A stretch of DNA of 64,000 bases from Arthrobacter rhizosphaerae (GTDB lineage Bacteria > Actinomycetota > Actinomycetes > Actinomycetales > Micrococcaceae), in NCBI RefSeq assembly GCF_023062595.1, contig NZ_JALLAN010000001.1, forward strand, positions 62,001 through 126,000. The letters are read 5' to 3'. Under the pieces are notes generated by a model. It saw only the letters and a program-made list of their open reading frames with translations. It had not been told where the DNA came from and made no database searches. This document shows positions 19,875-29,302 of the stretch, piece by piece (the first letter of the stretch is position 1; each line of letters starts with the position of its first letter). Position numbers and translations under genes: made by a program.

Positions 19875-22283
19875 GTGAGGGGTGCTTCATTGGAAGAACG
19901 TTCGACGTCGGCAGCAATGGCAGACGGAAATGAAGATCCGGGCCAGGCTCCACAGACTGGCGTGGTGGCCTCAGTGCGCCCCGGACCAGGCGTACCCGTC
20001 GACAACCCCGGCCTGCGCCAGACGTTCCCGGGACGACGGGAGCGTACGCGTTCCCGCCTCGCCCGGCTGACGGGAAGGGGCACCATCACGTATTCGCCCA
20101 TCCTCGAGCCGCTGCTGCGAACCGTGCGGGTGAACAATCCCAAAGAAGACTTCGACCTGATCCAACGGGCGTTCATCGTGGCAGAGCGCAGTCACCGCGG
20201 CCAAAAACGCAAAAGCGGGGATCCCTACATCACCCACCCCGTGGCCGTGGCAACCATTCTGGCCGAGCTTGGCCTTAGCGGTGCCACCCTCGCCGCTGCC
20301 CTGCTCCACGACACTGTGGAAGACACGCCCTACACCCTGGCTGACCTCAAGGCGGATTTCGGCCCGGAAGTGGCGATGCTCGTTGACGGCGTCACCAAAC
20401 TCGACAAGGTCAGCTTCGGCGAGGCCGCCCAGTCGGAGACAGTCCGCAAGATGGTTGTCGCCATGGCGAAGGACATCAGGGTCCTGATGATCAAGCTGGC
20501 CGACCGGTTGCATAACGCCCGCACCTGGCGCTTCGTTTCGGCCGAATCATCAGCCCGTAAAGCCCGGGAAACCCTGGAGATTTTCGCGCCGCTTGCGCAC
20601 CGGCTGGGCATGAACACCATCAAGTGGGAACTGGAGGACCTTTCCTTCGCTGCCCTCTACCCCAAGGTGTATGAGGAAATTGTTCGCATGGTGGGGGACA
20701 GGACCCCCGAGCGTGAAAAGAGTCTGAGCGTCATCCGAAACCAGATCACCGAGGATCTGCGGACGGCCAAGATCAAGGCCACCATTACTGGCCGGCCCAA
20801 GCATTACTACTCGATCTACCAGAAGATGATTGTCCGCGACAAGGATTTCGACGACATCAATGACCTCATGGGAGTCCGGGTGCTGGTGGACTCTGTCCGA
20901 GACTGTTATGCGGCGCTAGGTACCTTGCATTCCCGGTGGAATCCACTGCCCGGCAGGTTCAAAGACTACATAGCCATGCCGAAGTTCAACATGTACCAGT
21001 CTCTGCACACTACGGTGATCGGTCCCGGCGGGAAGCCGGTCGAAATCCAGATCCGCACTCACGAGATGCATCGCCGGGCCGAATACGGCGTGGCCGCGCA
21101 CTGGAAGTACAAGGACCAGCCGAACCGGACAGCAGCGGGGCCGGGTAGTCCGCGCGACGGCGACATGGGCTGGCTTCGTTCCCTGGTTGACTGGCAGCAG
21201 GAAACGTCTGACCCGGGCGAGTTCCTCGATTCCCTGCGGTTTGAGATCAACGCCCGTGAAGTGTTCGTTTTCACTCCCAAGGGTGAGGTCATGGCGCTGC
21301 CAGCCGGCTCAACACCCGTGGACTTCGCCTACGCCGTGCACACTGAAGTGGGCCATCGCACCATCGGGGCCCGGGTCAACGGCAAGTTGGTGCCGCTCAA
21401 CAGCGAACTGAATCATGGCGACTGGGTGGAGATCTTCACCTCCAAGGCTGAGGGCGCCGGTCCAAGCCAGGACTGGCAGCATTTCGTCAAGAGCGCGCGG
21501 GCACGGAACAAGATTCGCCAATGGTTCAGTAAGGAACGCCGGGAAGAAGCCATCGACCGCGGCAAGGACCTACTCACCAAGGCAATGCGGAAGCAGAACC
21601 TTCCCCTGCAGCGGCTCATGACCCATGACGCCCTGGCTGCCGTCGCTGAGGACTTGAAGTATGTCGACATTTCCGGGCTTTACGCCGGGGTGGGAGATGG
21701 CCATACATCGGCCCAGTCAGTGATGGAGAAGCTGGTTGAGAGCCTGGGCGGGAAAGAAAGCCCTGATGATGACCTCGCTGAAGTCAGCATTCCCACCCAG
21801 GTCACGAAGGCCCGCTTCTCGGATTCAGGCGTCATTGTGCGCGGCGTTGGGGATGTCTGGGTGAAGCTGGCGCGCTGTTGTACGCCTGTTCCGCCTGATC
21901 CCATCCTTGGTTTTGTGACCCGGGGTTCAGGTGTATCGGTTCACCGGACCGACTGCACCAATGTCTCTGATTTGAAGGACCAGCCCGACCGTATTGTGGA
22001 AGTGGATTGGGCTCCGACGCAGTCCAGCGTTTTCCTCGTGGAAATCCAGGTGGAAGCCCTGGACCGGAAGTCGTTGCTTTCGGACGTCACCCGCGTCCTC
22101 TCGGAAAATCACGTAAACATCCTGGCGGCCAGCGTGCATACGTCAACTGACAGGGTGGCCATTTCCAAGTTCGCCTTCGAAATGGGTGACCCCAAGTACC
22201 TCAGCCACGTCCTGAGTGCCGTGCGGCGCATCGACGGCGTCTTCGATGTTTACCGGACTACGGGCAACAGGCGTCGCAACTAG
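19875..22283 (+). CDS. rel: Bifunctional (p)ppGpp synthetase/hydrolase Rel
   Basis: Makes and degrades the stringent-response alarmone. In order: an HD hydrolase domain ([14 protein letters not shown] and [13 protein letters not shown]145/D146), a RelA/SpoT synthetase domain ([42 protein letters not shown]), a TGS domain ([18 protein letters not shown]), a zinc-finger/helical region ([12 protein letters not shown]) and a C-terminal ACT domain. Both activities appear intact. It has 802 residues from GTG 19875; the first 70 are unconserved, so a later start is possible. A GATAAT at 19860-19865 lies so close that leaderless transcription is possible. Its last 141 bases overlap the convergent AbiEi-like gene. 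Confidence 0.96.
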   Translation: MRGASLEERSTSAAMADGNEDPGQAPQTGVVASVRPGPGVPVDNPGLRQTFPGRRERTRSRLARLTGRGTITYSPILEPLLRTVRVNNPKEDFDLIQRAFIVAERSHRGQKRKSGDPYITHPVAVATILAELGLSGATLAAALLHDTVEDTPYTLADLKADFGPEVAMLVDGVTKLDKVSFGEAAQSETVRKMVVAMAKDIRVLMIKLADRLHNARTWRFVSAESSARKARETLEIFAPLAHRLGMNTIKWELEDLSFAALYPKVYEEIVRMVGDRTPEREKSLSVIRNQITEDLRTAKIKATITGRPKHYYSIYQKMIVRDKDFDDINDLMGVRVLVDSVRDCYAALGTLHSRWNPLPGRFKDYIAMPKFNMYQSLHTTVIGPGGKPVEIQIRTHEMHRRAEYGVAAHWKYKDQPNRTAAGPGSPRDGDMGWLRSLVDWQQETSDPGEFLDSLRFEINAREVFVFTPKGEVMALPAGSTPVDFAYAVHTEVGHRTIGARVNGKLVPLNSELNHGDWVEIFTSKAEGAGPSQDWQHFVKSARARNKIRQWFSKERREEAIDRGKDLLTKAMRKQNLPLQRLMTHDALAAVAEDLKYVDISGLYAGVGDGHTSAQSVMEKLVESLGGKESPDDDLAEVSIPTQVTKARFSDSGVIVRGVGDVWVKLARCCTPVPPDPILGFVTRGSGVSVHRTDCTNVSDLKDQPDRIVEVDWAPTQSSVFLVEIQVEALDRKSLLSDVTRVLSENHVNILAASVHTSTDRVAISKFAFEMGDPKYLSHVLSAVRRIDGVFDVYRTTGNRRRN

Positions 22284-22967
22284 CCCGGGCCTGCCAGATG
22301 CGGACCTGCCTGCAAGCTGGCTGAGCTTCTCCAGCGCCGCCTTCTTGTGAGGCACCCTGGGTGTGGCCTCAACGGCCAGGACCAGCAGACGCAGCCGGAC
22401 GTCCAGTTCGGGACGATCCAGCAGTTCCTGGAGGGCCGGTATTGCCCGAACCGGTTCCACGTGCAGTGCAATATCCAAGGCCGTCCGCAGGGGAGTGGAG
22501 ACCATTAGTCCGCCCAGACTAACGACATCACATGGGCCCAACCGGACTTCGTGCAGGGTGCATCCCCGAGTGGATCGAAGGCTCGATACGCGCCGTTTTG
22601 CATCCACCAACAGAGCCAGCCGATCCGGTTCGGGAGCGCATCCGTAGATCCAGGCTGCAGTCATGCGTCCTGCAACCACCCGTTGCCTGATCGACTGAGG
22701 CACGGCGAACGCTGCGGCCCGTGCCCTCAACTGCGGGGTCTCAGGTGTCCCCGGCAAAAGGTAACCGCGCTGGAAAAGCTGCGTCAGCACGCCGTCGGAC
22801 GCCATCGCCTGCAGCTCAGGCCAGGAGAACAGCCTGCCGGGAAAAAGAAGCTCTGCAGATACGGGTGTGGCAGCATCCCCGTAGGGCGGCGGAGCTGTGT
22901 TTCTTGGCTGAGCCGGGTTCCCTGAAAGGGACCCTGCCAGGAGGGAAAGACGGGAGGTTGTGGCCAT
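22143..22967 (-). CDS. AbiEi-like (type IV antitoxin-family) protein, no toxin partner seen
   Basis: A 274-residue protein from ATG 22967; a longer frame up to 23078 adds an unconserved leader. The middle region (about 45-150) resembles proteins annotated as AbiEi-family antitoxins in actinobacteria: a winged-helix-like start ([20 protein letters not shown]), then [14 protein letters not shown] and [18 protein letters not shown]. The helical C-terminus contains [24 protein letters not shown]. No AbiEii nucleotidyltransferase toxin is adjacent. The 3' end runs 141 bases antisense into rel, further than expected. Function unknown; the family name is from recognition only. Confidence 0.7.
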   Translation of the reverse strand: MATTSRLSLLAGSLSGNPAQPRNTAPPPYGDAATPVSAELLFPGRLFSWPELQAMASDGVLTQLFQRGYLLPGTPETPQLRARAAAFAVPQSIRQRVVAGRMTAAWIYGCAPEPDRLALLVDAKRRVSSLRSTRGCTLHEVRLGPCDVVSLGGLMVSTPLRTALDIALHVEPVRAIPALQELLDRPELDVRLRLLVLAVEATPRVPHKKAALEKLSQLAGRSASGRPGLVATPVARSPVNIEDAVDAPHGTQDVAEVLGVTHFEGELGNGHPVS

Positions 22968-23077
22968 TGAGCAATCTTCGCTTGCCCGGAGTGAACCGGT
23001 ACAGTCCCACATTCCGCTATGTGGATAACCCGACTGGAGCCCCTGAGGGTACTTCCCAAGACGCATATCCTGTGTCA

Positions 23078-23569
23078 ATGACCGGATTTAGCATGCCCCC
23101 TGCAGCCGGGCTGCCCACCAAGGGCAAGGTTGCGATCTACATTTTCGATCCGAAGCTTGCTCACTACATCACGTTCATCCAGCCACGTCATGCCGAAGCA
23201 GGCAGGCAGGTACCGGCCGGGACCATCGAAGCAGGACAAACGCCCCCTCAGGCAGCAGCGAGAGAGCTGCAGGAAGAGACAGGGAGGGGCGGCGGGATGT
23301 CTCTATTCCATTTCGCTGACAGCATCTACGACATGCGCCAATACAAGCCTGAGATTCACCTGCGTAGCTGGTTCTTCGGAGTAGCCACCCCAGAGGAGTT
23401 CCCGTGGGAACCGTGGACCCACATTGAACGCCAGAGCGTGGAGGCGGACATCGTGGCGGAGTTCTCCTGGACAAGAACGTCCCACCGGGACGAACTTGTT
23501 GCCGGCCATGGAGACCTTTTGCCGGTTGCATTACATCTGGCGCAGGCTTGGGGCCTCGGCCAATCTTGA
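23078..23569 (+). CDS. Nudix hydrolase
   Basis: A 163-residue Nudix domain protein expected to cleave a nucleoside-diphosphate-linked substrate. The box reads GTIEAGQTPPQAAARELQEE followed by TG. It keeps the REUxEExG core, but position 7, normally Glu, is Gln. The substrate cannot be predicted. ATG 23078 is chosen; GTG 23072 in the same frame is possible. The frame continues upstream to 22721, but that part is antisense to the AbiEi-like gene and looks non-coding. It is divergent from that gene and convergent with the DUF349 gene, from which a terminator separates it. Confidence 0.82.
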   Translation: MTGFSMPPAAGLPTKGKVAIYIFDPKLAHYITFIQPRHAEAGRQVPAGTIEAGQTPPQAAARELQEETGRGGGMSLFHFADSIYDMRQYKPEIHLRSWFFGVATPEEFPWEPWTHIERQSVEADIVAEFSWTRTSHRDELVAGHGDLLPVALHLAQAWGLGQS

Positions 23570-23597
23570 ACGTAGTCCGCGGGCGGGGCAGAAGACA

Positions 23598-23633
23598 GGA
23601 AAGCCCCGTTCAGAAGTCTGAACGGGGCTTTCC
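23598..23633. terminator. Bidirectional terminator between the Nudix and DUF349 genes
   Basis: A 17-bp perfect stem (23598-23614 with 23617-23633) with a two-base loop and A/T-rich ends on both strands, between convergent genes. Confidence 0.85.
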
Positions 23634-23646
23634 GAGCCTGTGAAGA

Positions 23647-25449
23647 TTAGGCGAGTTCGTTGGCCGAACGCTCGAGCTGGTCCAACCAGGCCTGGCGCGC
23701 CTCAAGGGCTTCCTTGGCCTGCTTGATCTTCCGCTGGTCACCGGCCTTCTCGGCCTTGGCGAGGTCATCCTTGAGGGAAGCGATCGCGGACTCCAGCTGT
23801 GACAGGGCGCTGTTGGTGCGTGCCTTTGTCTCCGGGTTGGACCGCTTCCAGTTCTCGTCTTCGGCGTGGCGGACGGCGTCCTCCACCTTCCGGAGCCCGG
23901 CCTCGATCCGTCCCATGTCGCCGCGGGGAACCTTACCGGCTTCCTCCCAGCGGTCACGGATGGACTGCAGCGCCTTCTTGGCAGCGGCCAGGTCCGTGAT
24001 GGGGAGCAAGGCGTTGGCTTCCGCCAGGAGGCCTTCCTTCACGGTGAGGTTGGCGCTGTATTCCTGGTCGATCTCATCATTTGCGGCCTGACGTGACGAG
24101 AAGAAGACATCCTGGGCGGCACGGAAGCGTGCCCACAGAGCGTCATCGTCTTTACGGCTGGCCCGGGGCGAAGCTTTCCACTCATCCATCAGGCGGCGGT
24201 ATTCTCCGGCGGCGAAGCCCCAGTCGGTGGAGGAGGACAGAGCCTCAGCCTCGGCAATGAGTTTTTCCTTGACCGACTTCGCAGCCGAATTGTTGCTGTC
24301 CAGCTGCGAGAAGTAGGCGCGGCGGTGACGGTCAAAGACCGTGCGTGCTGCACGGAACCTCTTCCAGAGAGCATCCTCGTTGCTGCGGCCAAGCCGGACA
24401 CCGCTCTTCTGAGCGGCCTTCCAGCTTTCAAACAGCTCGTTCATCCGGGCACTGGACGTCTTCCACTGGATCTGGGAAGGATCGTGTCCTGCGATTTCCT
24501 CAGCCTCTGCAACGATGGCCTCCCGTGCCGCCAGTTCAGCAGCGCGGACGGCGTCGTGCTCCGCCTTTTCGGCCTTCTCCAGAGCAGTAATCTGCTCGGA
24601 CAGGGCGTCCAGCCGCTTCTCGGCTGACCTGATGTCGCCCACCATGTTGCGCTCTGCAAGAAGCTCGCGCAGATGCGAGACGGTTTTCTGCATATCCGCG
24701 GTAGGAGCCTTCGAGCTCACCCGCTGTTCCAATAGGACAATCTGCGCCACGATGTCGTCGTACTTTTTGGCGAAGTAGGCCAGTGCTGCGTCATCGGTGG
24801 CTCCGGGAAACTGCCCCACGGGGTGCTCGACGCCGTCGAGGGTCAGGAAAACCTGTCCGTCGCCTTCCACCCGACCCCACCGGGCAGCCTCGGCCAGCGA
24901 CGTCGCTGGAGGAGCAGGTGCGGGGGCAGCCGCAGCGGCAGAAGGAGCCGCTTTGGGCCGGGCAGCAAACGCGGCCGGCGAGGGTGCAGGGCGGGGTGCA
25001 GGACGCGGTGTGGGACTTGGTGTCGGTACCGCAGCCGTAGGAGCAGAGTCCGTCGTCGGAACGGCTTCGGTTTCAGCGTCTGTTGTCGGAGCATCTTCAA
25101 CCTGCGTCTCAGCCTCAGCAGCAGCCTCCTCGGCCGGAGCCTCCTCAGAAGAGGCGGGTTCTACAGGAGCCTCCTCGGCCGGAGCCTCTTCGGCCGGTGC
25201 TTCCTCGGCCGGAGCCTCCTCGGCAGAGGCGGGTTCTACAGGAGCCTCCTCAGCAGCAGCCTCTTCGGCCGGAGCCTCCTCGGTCGGAGCCTCCTCAGCA
25301 GAGGCAGGTTCCACAGGAGCCTCCTCAATTGAGGCAGTGTCGGCTGCTGTGGTGTCGGCTGCGTCGCTGACGGCATCGCTGGTTACGGGAACCGCGGATT
25401 CGCTTGCGTCGGCAGCTGATGTTTCGTCGGATTTCTGACTGTCTGTCAC
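23647..25449 (-). CDS. DUF349 repeat protein with acidic Ala/Pro/Glu-rich N-terminal repeat
   Basis: About 600 residues from GTG 25449 (MTDSQKSDETSAADAS). Residues about 35-115 are a low-complexity tract of repeated EEAPA and EEAPVEPAS units. A Pro/Ala-rich linker follows, then a conserved segment (GRVEGDGQVFLTLDGVEHPV). The C-terminal 350 residues are tandem helical DUF349 repeats, each with a Trp-containing core (LWKRFRAARTVFDRHR, LWARFRAAQDVFFSSR, IRDRWEEAGKVPRGDM). The repeats look like a long coiled-coil rod. No signal peptide is evident. The function of DUF349 proteins is unknown. The alternative start at 25503 lacks a ribosome binding site. Confidence 0.88.
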   Translation of the reverse strand: MTDSQKSDETSAADASESAVPVTSDAVSDAADTTAADTASIEEAPVEPASAEEAPTEEAPAEEAAAEEAPVEPASAEEAPAEEAPAEEAPAEEAPVEPASSEEAPAEEAAAEAETQVEDAPTTDAETEAVPTTDSAPTAAVPTPSPTPRPAPRPAPSPAAFAARPKAAPSAAAAAPAPAPPATSLAEAARWGRVEGDGQVFLTLDGVEHPVGQFPGATDDAALAYFAKKYDDIVAQIVLLEQRVSSKAPTADMQKTVSHLRELLAERNMVGDIRSAEKRLDALSEQITALEKAEKAEHDAVRAAELAAREAIVAEAEEIAGHDPSQIQWKTSSARMNELFESWKAAQKSGVRLGRSNEDALWKRFRAARTVFDRHRRAYFSQLDSNNSAAKSVKEKLIAEAEALSSSTDWGFAAGEYRRLMDEWKASPRASRKDDDALWARFRAAQDVFFSSRQAANDEIDQEYSANLTVKEGLLAEANALLPITDLAAAKKALQSIRDRWEEAGKVPRGDMGRIEAGLRKVEDAVRHAEDENWKRSNPETKARTNSALSQLESAIASLKDDLAKAEKAGDQRKIKQAKEALEARQAWLDQLERSANELA

Positions 25450-25516
25450 CGCTAAAAGTCTTTCGCTTGGAGGGAACTGCTCAGGTAATGCTGCCCCGGC
25501 CACTGGCCGAAGTTGG

Positions 25517-26317
25517 TTACTTCAGAGAAAACGAGTCTATCGTGACTGGTTCCACAGGTGAGCCGTCGGTTGGGTTGCCCCCGGCCTTAAGCCCGGCGGC
25601 AGCAATGTTCGACACTACGTCCAACCCGGACGTAACCTTGCCAACCACGGTGTAGCCACCGGCCGAGTCTGCCGGAATCTCGGTGTCCTTATAGACGATG
25701 AAGAACTGGCGTCCGTTGCTGTACGCGTCATCCCCGCCTCTGGCTACAGCAATAGTTCCGGCCGGATACTTGTTGTCGGCCGGAGTGTTTTCAAGCGGAC
25801 CCCACTTGAAATCGGGATCCGCCTGGCCGTCGCCGGTGGTGGAGCCGCACTGCAGGACGCCGAAGTTCTCCGCTGTGGTGACCCGGTGGCAGCTTGTTCT
25901 GGCAAAGTAGTTCTCGTCGGCCATGGACTTGAACACGGCTGCCGCCTGGGGCGCCTTCGTGCCGTCGAATTCGACACCCAGCGTGCCCCGGTTAAGCACG
26001 AGCTCTCCCGTAAAGACCTTGCCGGCAGCCGTCTCGGGCTTGGGGATGTTCTCGGCATTGGTGGGAGCTGCGGAAGGAGTGGCCGACGGGCTCGTCAGGC
26101 CGGCCTGGGCCGCGGCGTATTCCTCTTCCGTGGGATTGCTTGAGAAGACCGTCAGCTGGAGGACGACGGCGAGAATCAGCACCGCGGTACCGGCGCCTGC
26201 CGCAAGGATATTGTCCCGTTTGCGGCGTTTTTCCTGCTCCCGGCGCAACTCTCGCTTAGCTTCCATCTGCTGGATGCGTCGCTTGGTTTCGCGGGCACTG
26301 CGTGAACTGGCCGCCAA
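25517..26317 (-). CDS. Membrane-anchored cyclophilin-type peptidyl-prolyl isomerase
   Basis: A 266-residue protein with a basic cytoplasmic N-terminus (KRELRREQEKRRKRDN), one transmembrane helix (about 38-58) and an extracytoplasmic cyclophilin domain. NYFARTSCHRV, GDGQADPDFKWG, GTIAVARG and NGRQFFIVYKD are the recognisable blocks. It should catalyse proline isomerisation in exported proteins. The TTG start is decided by a strong AGGAGG-type site (reverse complement of 26321-26327). It is encoded just upstream of the DUF349 gene on the same strand, 67 bases away. Confidence 0.92.
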   Translation of the reverse strand: MAASSRSARETKRRIQQMEAKRELRREQEKRRKRDNILAAGAGTAVLILAVVLQLTVFSSNPTEEEYAAAQAGLTSPSATPSAAPTNAENIPKPETAAGKVFTGELVLNRGTLGVEFDGTKAPQAAAVFKSMADENYFARTSCHRVTTAENFGVLQCGSTTGDGQADPDFKWGPLENTPADNKYPAGTIAVARGGDDAYSNGRQFFIVYKDTEIPADSAGGYTVVGKVTSGLDVVSNIAAAGLKAGGNPTDGSPVEPVTIDSFSLK

Positions 26318-26437
26318 AAGTCCTCCTGGGTGTCGTGCTGGCGTCAGGGCGTGCCGACGGCAAGCGTCCCTAGACCAGGTGCAGAGTGGCCAGCCGGATA
26401 GCGGGCACCTGCCGCATTAGAGTTGCAGGCGCCGAAA

Positions 26438-26511
26438 GCATAAACTGACTGCCGCACATAGTTTATGCATGTCTAGCCGGACTCCCGCCCTTTCCCGCCC
26501 GTTTCGGGCGG
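26438..26511 (+). promoter_or_regulatory. Inverted repeat and hairpin in the hisS upstream region
   Basis: The 246-base gap before hisS holds a perfect 9-bp inverted repeat, GCATAAACT (26438-26446) and AGTTTATGC (26460-26468), and a 7-bp hairpin with a TTT loop (26495-26511) just before the ribosome binding site. The first may be an operator overlapping the promoter; the second may be part of the leader. No T-box or named riboswitch was recognised. Confidence 0.4.
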
Positions 26512-26563
26512 AATAGTGCGCCGAGGGCACCGGCGGCCTGTTTACCTGAGGAGAAAATCCACC

Positions 26564-27910
26564 ATGGCACGCACCGCCTCCCTGTCCGGATTCCCCGAGT
26601 GGCTTCCCGAGGAGCGGCTGGTCGAGATGCATGTGCTGGATACCCTGCGGCGCGTCTTCGAGCTCCATGGCTTCTCCTCGATTGAGACCCGGGCCGTAGA
26701 GACCGTCGGCCAGCTGCTGCGCAAGGGAGAAATCGACAAGGAAGTTTACGGGCTCAGCAGGCTCCAGGAAGAAGAAAGCGACGAGGCAAAAGCGGGCAAA
26801 GCTGATCCGCATGCCTTGGCACTCCACTTTGACCTGACGGTTCCCTTTGCCCGCTACGTGGTGGAGAACGCCGGATACCTTGCCTTCCCTTTCCGCCGCT
26901 ATCAGATCCAAAAAGTGTGGCGCGGTGAGCGCCCCCAGGAGGGGCGCGCCCGCGAGTTCACCCAGGCGGATATCGATGTAGTGGGCGACGGCGAGCTGCC
27001 CTTCCGCTACGACGTCGAGATAGCGCTGGTCATTGCAGAGGCACTGAACGCCCTTCCCATTCCCGACTTCCGCTTGCGTATCAACAACCGCAAGCTGGCG
27101 GAGGGCTTCTACCGCGGTATCGGGCTGACGGATACCGCCGGGGTACTGCGCAGCATCGACAAGCTGGAGAAGATCGGGCCGGACCGGGTATCAGAGTTGC
27201 TCCAAAGCGAGCTTGGTGCCTCCAGGGAGCAGGCCGAAGCAGCCCTGAAGCTGGCCGGTATCTGCACGGAGGACACATCGTTTGTGGAACAGGTCCGGGC
27301 GTTGGGCGTTACAAATGAGATGCTCGAGGAAGGCCTCAGCGAGCTCGAGCAGGTCTTAGACGCCGCCGTCCAGCGCGCCCCGGGGAAGGTAGTGGCGGAT
27401 CTCAGCATTGCCCGCGGACTCGATTACTACACAGGGACCGTGGTGGAAACGGTACTGGTGGGCCACGAGCAGCTTGGTTCCATTTGCTCTGGCGGCCGTT
27501 ACGACGCCTTGGCGAGCAAAGGCAACCGGAAGTTTCCCGGCGTCGGACTTTCCATCGGTGTGACGCGCCTGGTTTCCCGCATCCTGAGCCAGGATCTGGC
27601 GAAGGCATCCCGGTCGGTCCCGACGGCTGTGCTTGTGACGCTGAACAACGATGAGAGTTGGGACGCCGCCCAGGATGTTGCCGCATTGCTGCGCAGCCGC
27701 GGCATCTCCACCGAAGTTGCGGCAAAAGCGGAAAAGTTCGGCAAACAGATCAAGTTTGCGGATCGTCGTGGAATCCCGTTTGTCTGGTTCACGGACGACG
27801 ACGGCAAGCACCAGGTCAAGGACATCCGCACAGGTGAACAGGTCAGTGCCGCGCCCGAGACCTGGACACCCCCGGAAGAGGATCTCCAGGTCCAGGTAGA
27901 CCGCACATAG
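26564..27910 (+). CDS. hisS: Histidyl-tRNA synthetase
   Basis: Charges tRNA(His). Class II motifs are present: motif 2 (RYQIQKVWRGERPQ), the histidine-A type ARGLDYYTGTVVE block, and motif 3 (GVGLSIGVTRLV), followed by an anticodon-binding domain (VLVTLNNDESWDAAQ). It has 448 residues from ATG 26564, which has GAGGAGA upstream; an in-frame start at 26516 is longer but unsupported. It belongs to the longer hisS type found in many actinobacteria. It ends 10 bases from the convergent permease. Confidence 0.96.
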   Translation: MARTASLSGFPEWLPEERLVEMHVLDTLRRVFELHGFSSIETRAVETVGQLLRKGEIDKEVYGLSRLQEEESDEAKAGKADPHALALHFDLTVPFARYVVENAGYLAFPFRRYQIQKVWRGERPQEGRAREFTQADIDVVGDGELPFRYDVEIALVIAEALNALPIPDFRLRINNRKLAEGFYRGIGLTDTAGVLRSIDKLEKIGPDRVSELLQSELGASREQAEAALKLAGICTEDTSFVEQVRALGVTNEMLEEGLSELEQVLDAAVQRAPGKVVADLSIARGLDYYTGTVVETVLVGHEQLGSICSGGRYDALASKGNRKFPGVGLSIGVTRLVSRILSQDLAKASRSVPTAVLVTLNNDESWDAAQDVAALLRSRGISTEVAAKAEKFGKQIKFADRRGIPFVWFTDDDGKHQVKDIRTGEQVSAAPETWTPPEEDLQVQVDRT

Positions 27911-27920
27911 CGGGAAGGGC

Positions 27921-29237
27921 CTAGCTGCCGGGGTTGCTTAAGGCTCTGCGTTTGCGGAGTCTGAGCACCCCATAGCGGCCAAGAAGGCCAAGTGCAAGGA
28001 CCACAACCATGACCAGCACTGAGGCCGGCGGGAGCGTCACAGCAAGGATGAGGCAGCCGGCGAAGCCCACTGCGTTAAGCCATTTGGGTCCATACGCCGG
28101 ACGGTTGGCCATCGTGAAAGCGGATGCATTAGTGACGGCGTAGTAAATCAACACCCCGAAACTTGAGAAGCCAACCACCGTGAGCACATTGGTGGTCAGC
28201 AGCAGCAAAATAACAGCGGCGGCGACGGCAAGTTCGGCCACGTAAGGGACTGTATGGGTTCCGCCAATACGGGCCAGCGGTCGGGGGAGGTCCCGCTCCC
28301 GGGCCATCGCCAGGGCTGTTCTGCCCACCCCAGTGATGAGGGCCAGCAGGGCGCCTAGGCTGGCCGCCGCCGCTCCTGCCTGCACTAACGGCGCACCGGC
28401 GCTCAATCCCGAATCAGTGACCGCCTCGAGCAGTGGCGAAGCAGATCCAGCCAGCCTCCCAATGGAAAGGTGGGCCATCAGCAAGAGTGCAAGCACCAGA
28501 TAGATGGCAAAGGCGCCGGCAAGGGCCGCAAGAATGGCCTGAGGGATAGTCTTCTCGGGATCCTTGACCTCCTCGCCCAGGGTGGCGATCCTGGCATACC
28601 CGGCAAAAGCGAAGAACATCAGGCCGGCGGCGGGAAGGATCCCCCAGGGGCTGCCCACTGGACCTTCGCCGGAGCCGACAGCAACAGGGTGAGGGCCCAT
28701 GATGCTGGCCACAGCCACGAACACCAGCGTGGCCAGGACGATGGCGAGCAGAACCCGGGTGAGAAGCGCTGTCCGCGTGATGCCCAGCAGATTGACTCCA
28801 GTAAGCACCACCACCCCAGCAATGGCTACGGGAATCGCATAATCCGGTGCCACATAATGCCCGAACGTCAGGGCCATTGCGGCGCATGACGCCGTCTTGC
28901 CTGTCACGAAGCCCCAGCCGGCGATAAATCCCGGCCATTCGCCCAACTGCTTCCGCCCATACAGATATGTACCGCCGCTTGCCGGATAAATCGAGGCGAG
29001 CTGCGCCGAGGCCACTGCATTGCAATATGCGATCGCCCCGGCAAGGACCACCGAAAAGATGAGCAGTTCACCGGCCAAGGAGGCGGCAGGAGAAAATACG
29101 ACAAAAACTCCCGCCCCCAGCATGGAGCCGAGGCCAATGGACGTGGCGTCGAACACGCCCAACCTGCGTTGTAACTGGCGGTGGCTCTGCATGGAGGTGG
29201 GGAGGCCTTTCCAACGGGTAAACTCGGACGGGATCAT
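27921..29237 (-). CDS. APC-superfamily amino acid permease
   Basis: An integral membrane transporter with about 12 hydrophobic helices. The first helices carry the APC signature (FDATSIGLGSMLGAGVFVV) with the unwound GSMLGAG stretch that binds substrate, and VASAQLASIYPASGGTYLYG follows. Its place in the family suggests amino acid/proton import or exchange; the substrate is unknown. I use ATG 29237 (438 residues); ATG 29192 or the longer frame to 29315 are possible. The gene is divergent from aspS, 65 bases away. Confidence 0.88.
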   Translation of the reverse strand: MIPSEFTRWKGLPTSMQSHRQLQRRLGVFDATSIGLGSMLGAGVFVVFSPAASLAGELLIFSVVLAGAIAYCNAVASAQLASIYPASGGTYLYGRKQLGEWPGFIAGWGFVTGKTASCAAMALTFGHYVAPDYAIPVAIAGVVVLTGVNLLGITRTALLTRVLLAIVLATLVFVAVASIMGPHPVAVGSGEGPVGSPWGILPAAGLMFFAFAGYARIATLGEEVKDPEKTIPQAILAALAGAFAIYLVLALLLMAHLSIGRLAGSASPLLEAVTDSGLSAGAPLVQAGAAAASLGALLALITGVGRTALAMARERDLPRPLARIGGTHTVPYVAELAVAAAVILLLLTTNVLTVVGFSSFGVLIYYAVTNASAFTMANRPAYGPKWLNAVGFAGCLILAVTLPPASVLVMVVVLALGLLGRYGVLRLRKRRALSNPGS

Positions 29238-29302
29238 TCCCGCAATGATCCTAGTCAACTTGATTCTGTTTTTGCTTCCGTTCTCCTTTAGAAAGGCGTG
29301 CT

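Noticed and set aside
22721..23077. Upstream extension of the Nudix frame.
   Set aside because: Antisense to the AbiEi-like gene, basic low-complexity translation, and the Nudix homology begins only after 23078.
22143..23569. A complete AbiE toxin-antitoxin pair.
   Set aside because: The neighbour is a Nudix hydrolase, not an AbiEii nucleotidyltransferase.
25105..25345. Tandem repeats that might suggest a CRISPR array.
   Set aside because: They are 15-base in-frame codon repeats with no spacers, inside the DUF349 coding sequence.
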